Assembly (NCBI GenBank): GCA_030591745.1
Contig: JAUVAM010000068.1
Coordinates: 1 to 9,583 of the forward strand
Length of the DNA: 9,583 bases
Direction: 5' to 3'
Source: Deltaproteobacteria bacterium
GTDB lineage: Bacteria; Myxococcota; B64-G9
Under the pieces are notes generated by a model. That model searched no databases and was not told where the DNA came from. It saw only the letters and a program-made list of their open reading frames with translations. Position numbers and translations under genes: made by a program. This document shows, piece by piece, positions 6,471 to 9,583 of the stretch. The first letter of the stretch is position 1, and each line of letters opens with the position of its first letter.

Positions 6471-7697
6471 ACCCAACACTTGACGAATCAAGGCATCCCG
6501 AGCCCGTACAAAAGGAAATAATCCGGGCACCCGGCGGGGATTGTCACCCACAGGCGTATCCTGCTCCAGAGCCTGCATGAATTGCTCCGGGCTATAGTCC
6601 GACAGGCCGTCTCTGAGGGCCGAAGTTTGCGCCAACTCATGCCATCGCACGAATTCCCTCTCGACCCTCGCAAGGCCCAAGGGCCCGTCGATCAAATCCA
6701 ACAACAAAGCCTCATAACGAGCCCGCCACGCGGGCACAGCCAGCAGGCGGTCCACGAGGGGTCGCGGGCCACCACAGGTCGGCGCCCCGGGGTCCATGCC
6801 CAACATGTCGTCCGTACTCATAGCGCAGGAAACGCCATGGTAATTGCCGAAGGCTCGATTCAAATCCCAAGGGATGGGGTGCAAAACCCCCGATTCATCC
6901 CGATAAAGATACAGGTTGTCGCCGGTGCCCAAATAGCTATCCAGATGAACCGCCCAGGCCAAGGTCGCCCAAAGCTTCAGACAGGCCTCCACATCCACCC
7001 ATGCCGGCAACAAATCTTCTATGGCCTCATCCGGCGTCCGGTTAAGTACATGCAGAAAAGCAATGAGACCTTCCTTGTCCGGCTCCACGTCTTCGCCTTT
7101 GAACTCATAAGCCAGTTCGTCCAAGTGCTCTCCCGGATCGAGCAACATCCCACCCGCCTCCAGCTTGATGAGTTGGCCGTCGTTTTCCCCAAAACGGTCT
7201 TCGAGGAATTTGCGATCCACTTGCTCCACCAGGCTATAAAGACCCGGCCCTTCGCCATCCAGCCAAACCTCCACCAGACTGGCCCGGGGGGCCAGTATAC
7301 CTGCTTGCCTTAGCAACGAGGATGCCACCACTTCACGCACCTGGCTGGGATCGTCTCTTGTGCTGCGCAGGTTCACCCGCTTGAGACCGTGGTAGGTAAA
7401 GTCCGGCCTGAACGCGTTGAAACGGATGCGCATGGAGGGCTTGCGATCGAGGGGATCGCTCATAAGGCGCAAGCCCACATCTTGTATCCCCTCCCCATCC
7501 ACCCAAAGATCCACCGGCACGTAGGCATCCGGCATCGTCAGCAGGGCAAGCCAATCGTCTCCATCCAATGACAACTCCCAGGCCTGGATCCGCTTGTCTG
7601 AAAAAACCCGTTCGTAATCCGGCGGCGTGCCCGGAGGCGGCGCACAAGACCCCAAGGTCAACACAAAAAGCAGTAAAATCTTGAACCCACAGGTCAC
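6459..7697 (-). CDS. CotH kinase family lipoprotein, short form
   Basis: A predicted lipoprotein of 412 aa carrying a CotH-like domain without LTDs. The signal is MTCGFKILLLFVLTLGSC, with the lipidated Cys at 18 and Ala at +2. The CotH pattern is classical: VPVDLWVDGEGIQDVGLRL (about 60-78), KPSMRIRFNAF, GLKRVNLRST, REVVASSLLRQAGILAPRAS, GLYSLVEQVDRKFL (152-165), DNLYLYRDESG (260-270) and PWDLNRAFG (276-284). The long tandem proteins read PWDKD where this one has PWDLN, so the second acidic residue is Asn here. Cys291 and Cys308 could form a disulfide, which fits an extracytoplasmic place. GTG 7697 was chosen because GGAG lies 8 nt upstream and it gives a clean signal peptide. It sits between the porin and the glycosyltransferase-like gene, probably co-transcribed with both. 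The substrate is unknown. Confidence 0.88.
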   Translation of the reverse strand: MTCGFKILLLFVLTLGSCAPPPGTPPDYERVFSDKRIQAWELSLDGDDWLALLTMPDAYVPVDLWVDGEGIQDVGLRLMSDPLDRKPSMRIRFNAFRPDFTYHGLKRVNLRSTRDDPSQVREVVASSLLRQAGILAPRASLVEVWLDGEGPGLYSLVEQVDRKFLEDRFGENDGQLIKLEAGGMLLDPGEHLDELAYEFKGEDVEPDKEGLIAFLHVLNRTPDEAIEDLLPAWVDVEACLKLWATLAWAVHLDSYLGTGDNLYLYRDESGVLHPIPWDLNRAFGNYHGVSCAMSTDDMLGMDPGAPTCGGPRPLVDRLLAVPAWRARYEALLLDLIDGPLGLARVEREFVRWHELAQTSALRDGLSDYSPEQFMQALEQDTPVGDNPRRVPGLFPFVRARDALIRQVLGGED

Positions 7698-7711
7698 GCC
7701 ATCGTCTCCTA
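7697..7711 (-). promoter_or_regulatory. Shine-Dalgarno and start junction of the short CotH gene
   Basis: The TAG stop of the porin gene (7709-7711) is part of TAGGAG. The GGAG (7706-7709) lies 8 nt before GTG 7697. An ATG inside the spacer is out of frame and hits TGA after two codons. The junction supports operon organisation and the GTG start. Confidence 0.65.
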
Positions 7712-8728
7712 ATACATCACGTTGACCTGGGCGAAGATCCGCGTTGCTGCATCCAGCCCAGACAGGGCACCGGTGTGCGCGTCCACTGCATTCAGATCGC
7801 CAAAAGCCCCCTCACCCGACAGGACCAGTCGCAGATGTTCCCCTACGTCCAAATTCAAAGCCCCAGCCAGGCGCCCACCGTATCCATCGACGGCATCATC
7901 CGGATCCAGGACCTCCGCCATGGCCGCCGGTATCAGAGTCCAGCCCGGTCTGACCTCCCATCGCCAGGAAAAGATCAGGTGTCCGCCGACCAGTCGGTGA
8001 CCCGGCCCCGCATTGGGGTTATCACCATAAGCCGCTTCGGCCTGCAGACGAAAAGGACCAAGGGTCCAGCGAAGATCGGCCCCAAAAAGATTGGCCGTCA
8101 GATGACGATCGCCCAAATAGATAATCTTGTGAGCCGCGTTGACAGCCAGCAGCAAACCCTTGATGGGGCGTATTTGGAATCTCCCCACGTAGTCCGTGTG
8201 CTGCTCATCCCGCCCATCGATCGCCCCATCCCCATTGAACACACCCAGGGAATAGCGCATCTTAAGACCGGCCACAAAATTGCCGCTGAGCATGGCGCCC
8301 AGATCCCGACCGCCAAAGCCACCGTGGCTCGTTTTGCGCACCACCGTGTCATCAAGCAGGCCGCGTTCGGGAATCACCAAGGCCCAGGGCGAATCAAGCC
8401 GCAGACGCGAAAACGGCTTCTTGAATTGTCCGACGCTCAACTTCAGAAAAGACCAGGGCTCTATCCTTGCATAGGCGTCCTTGAGCTCCACGCCATCGCT
8501 GCCCTCAAACTCCAAATCCATACGAAGCCAGTCCAAAACCTGCCAGCGCCCATCAACCCGGGCCCGGCGCAGGATGAATTGATTGGACCAATCGCCTTCC
8601 GACTCCTCCACCTGCCAACGGGTCTGCATGCGACCCCGCAGGCGCAGCCCCTCGCTCTCCCAGGCGCTTGCAACACCTGGCCATGAGAACATGACAACGA
8701 AAGCACTCAGAATTCCCATCGCCCTCAC
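7709..8728 (-). CDS. OprO/OprP-like outer-membrane porin
   Basis: A predicted outer-membrane beta-barrel of 339 aa. A signal peptide ends near GVASA before WESEG. The mature part fits the phosphate/polyphosphate-selective Porin_O_P family: LRGRMQTRWQ, FILRRARVDGRWQVLDWLRMD, ELKDAYARIEPW, LKLSVGQFKKPFSR, and then alternating hydrophobic strands to the end (FAQVNVMY, with a terminal aromatic residue). Family members form anion channels, but selectivity cannot be read from this sequence. At 339 aa it is rather short for the family. GTG 8728 is preferred over TTG 8749 because GGAAGGAG lies 7 nt upstream and the start forms a GTGA overlap with the stop of the preceding gene. Its place between a PPDK-N-type gene and a CotH gene suggests transport linked to their function. 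Confidence 0.8.
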   Translation of the reverse strand: MRAMGILSAFVVMFSWPGVASAWESEGLRLRGRMQTRWQVEESEGDWSNQFILRRARVDGRWQVLDWLRMDLEFEGSDGVELKDAYARIEPWSFLKLSVGQFKKPFSRLRLDSPWALVIPERGLLDDTVVRKTSHGGFGGRDLGAMLSGNFVAGLKMRYSLGVFNGDGAIDGRDEQHTDYVGRFQIRPIKGLLLAVNAAHKIIYLGDRHLTANLFGADLRWTLGPFRLQAEAAYGDNPNAGPGHRLVGGHLIFSWRWEVRPGWTLIPAAMAEVLDPDDAVDGYGGRLAGALNLDVGEHLRLVLSGEGAFGDLNAVDAHTGALSGLDAATRIFAQVNVMY

Positions 8729-8743
8729 AGGCAAGCTCCTTCC
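8725..8743 (-). promoter_or_regulatory. Shine-Dalgarno and GTGA start/stop overlap before the porin gene
   Basis: On the minus strand GGAAGGAG (8736-8743) precedes GTG 8726-8728 by 7 nt. The GTG shares bases with the TGA stop (8725-8727) of the upstream gene, giving a 4-nt overlap. This is typical of translationally coupled operon genes and decides the porin start. Confidence 0.75.
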
Positions 8744-9583
8744 TCGCAAGCTGTGGCGCAGCTTGTTTCATCCTGGCCATATCGACATGCACCGGTCACT
8801 GCGTCGCATTCGCCCCAGGCATCGTATTGCAGCAAGGTCTGCTCATCCAAACAAACATCCGGAGGCGGGCTGCTGCAGACCACCGCCCTGCATTTATCCA
8901 AAAAGGGTCGAATCTGCTTGAACCTCAGATTTCCTGCCGAGTCCAGCTTGAACTCCATATCCAGCAGAACCTGCTCGCGGCGCCACGAGCCAGTGTCGAG
9001 GGGAAAATGAGCAACCACCTCAGCCATGCGCTCTCCCAGTTGCACAAGCACTGCGTCGCAGAGGACCCAGGCACCGGGAGGAGACAAAGTCGAAGCCCGG
9101 GATCGATCGATCCCGGTAACCTGCCCATCCGCGATGCGCAAAAAATCCCGCTCCGGCACCAGGCGCGAATCGTTGCCCACCACCGATTGATCTCCGAGTT
9201 GTGCGTTTATCAAGTAGCGATTGTCCGTTGTAACCTGCGGGTTGCCGGTGAAGGCCACGCCATTGGCCTGCTCATCGGAAAAAGCCTCGCTGACCAAAAT
9301 GGCCATGCTGGGCAAGCTTTGGTCCACCTGATACCAATCACGCTCAGACCAGGCCCTGTCGTTAAACAGGCTGGACCAAACCTTGCGCAAACCTCGCTCA
9401 ACGCTGCGCTCCTCCGCCTTGCTCCTGTCGCAGCGGCTCGGACCGTCCAGGTCGTCATCCAGGCTATCGGCGGCGCAGACCGAGGTCGAATCGTAGAGAC
9501 CCGCACCGCTAAACTCCAGGGCGTCTTCCACATTGGACGAGGATCGAAATCGCACCTTGGTTTCCGCCCCGCCGAAGACCTCC
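8725..9583 (-). CDS. PEP/pyruvate-binding (PPDK N-terminal-like) protein with Cys-rich tail, partial
   Basis: The C-terminal 285 codons of a gene whose start lies beyond the right edge; the frame is open to 9583. The visible part begins EVFGGAETKV and runs into RFRSSSNVEDALEFSGAGLYDS, the hallmark of the ATP-grasp nucleotide-binding domain of PEP synthase and pyruvate phosphate dikinase. It continues with VWSSLFNDRA, ANGVAFTGNP, and a LDMEFKLDSAG strand leading to KQIRPFL, which normally closes that domain. The phosphohistidine domain that should follow is absent. Instead there is a tail of about 55 residues with eight cysteines (PPPDVC, GEC, TGAC, SC, TAC, GAC), as in exported myxobacterial proteins. 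Two further cysteines bracket a DDDLDG insertion near 9455-9485. It is probably extracytoplasmic, but the signal peptide is outside the window. It is the first visible gene of the minus-strand cluster. ATP binding is likely; the reaction is unknown. Confidence 0.82.
   Translation of the reverse strand, partial: EVFGGAETKVRFRSSSNVEDALEFSGAGLYDSTSVCAADSLDDDLDGPSRCDRSKAEERSVERGLRKVWSSLFNDRAWSERDWYQVDQSLPSMAILVSEAFSDEQANGVAFTGNPQVTTDNRYLINAQLGDQSVVGNDSRLVPERDFLRIADGQVTGIDRSRASTLSPPGAWVLCDAVLVQLGERMAEVVAHFPLDTGSWRREQVLLDMEFKLDSAGNLRFKQIRPFLDKCRAVVCSSPPPDVCLDEQTLLQYDAWGECDAVTGACRYGQDETSCATACEEGACL
9097..9116. repeat. Perfect 20-bp palindrome
   Basis: The sequence CCGGGATCGATCGATCCCGG equals its own reverse complement and contains overlapping GATC and ATCGAT units. 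It lies within the coding frame of the PPDK-N-like gene (Gly-Ile-Asp-Arg-Ser-Arg). A protein-binding site or a chance result of codon choice are both possible. Confidence 0.6.

Noticed and set aside
6455..6472. GTG 6472 as the start of the GT-like protein
   Set aside because: No Shine-Dalgarno precedes it and it would overlap the CotH gene by 14 bp. TTG 6454 has GGGGAGG at a 9-nt spacing.
7775..8686. Plus-strand open frame of 303 codons
   Set aside because: It is antisense to the porin gene, whose signal peptide, family motifs and operon junctions are clear. The plus-strand product shows no recognisable features.
8729..8749. TTG 8749 as the porin start
   Set aside because: The Shine-Dalgarno GGAAGGAG would lie inside the coding sequence, whereas GTG 8728 is correctly spaced from it and overlaps the previous stop as GTGA.

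Overview
The window is GC-rich and almost fully coding. It looks like a Gram-negative bacterium of the Myxococcota or a related lineage of the former Deltaproteobacteria. The evidence is a cysteine-rich tail of the type common in exported myxobacterial proteins, two kinds of lipoprotein signal, an OprO/OprP-like outer-membrane porin, and several CotH-like kinase domains joined to lamin-tail domains. The lineage is an inference; no rRNA or other marker gene is present.

Left half, plus strand (132-4880): two tandem, equal-length (789 aa) lipoproteins that are clear paralogues. Each has an N-terminal lamin-tail domain (LTD), a beta-rich spacer, a CotH-type kinase-like domain and a degenerate C-terminal LTD. 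They are separated by 9 nt and lie in the same reading frame. The whole 2.4 kb unit is duplicated at a constant offset of 2379 bp. Some tracts, notably near the 3' end, are almost identical, which suggests gene conversion.

Right half, minus strand (9583 down to 4820): four tightly packed genes that look like one operon. In order of transcription they are: a protein cut by the window edge, with an ATP-grasp PEP-synthase/PPDK N-terminal-type domain and a cysteine-rich tail; an OprO/P-like porin; a third CotH-family lipoprotein; and a multi-pass membrane protein resembling GT-C (GT87-like) glycosyltransferases. The junctions are a 4-nt GTGA overlap, an 11-nt gap with the Shine-Dalgarno next to the previous stop, and a 4-nt gap with the Shine-Dalgarno inside the preceding gene. 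The last gene converges on the second plus-strand CotH gene, and the two overlap tail to tail by 61 bp.

Reading as a system (inference): three CotH-type kinase-like lipoproteins, an apparently exported ATP-grasp domain without a phosphohistidine domain, a phosphate/polyphosphate-type porin and a polyprenyl-type glycosyltransferase sit together. This suggests an envelope module for nucleotide- or phosphate-dependent modification of surface proteins or glycans. No substrate can be named from the sequence. I saw no RNA genes, CRISPR arrays, insertion sequences or phage genes. No convincing rho-independent terminator was found, and no gene-free stretch exceeds about 130 bp.
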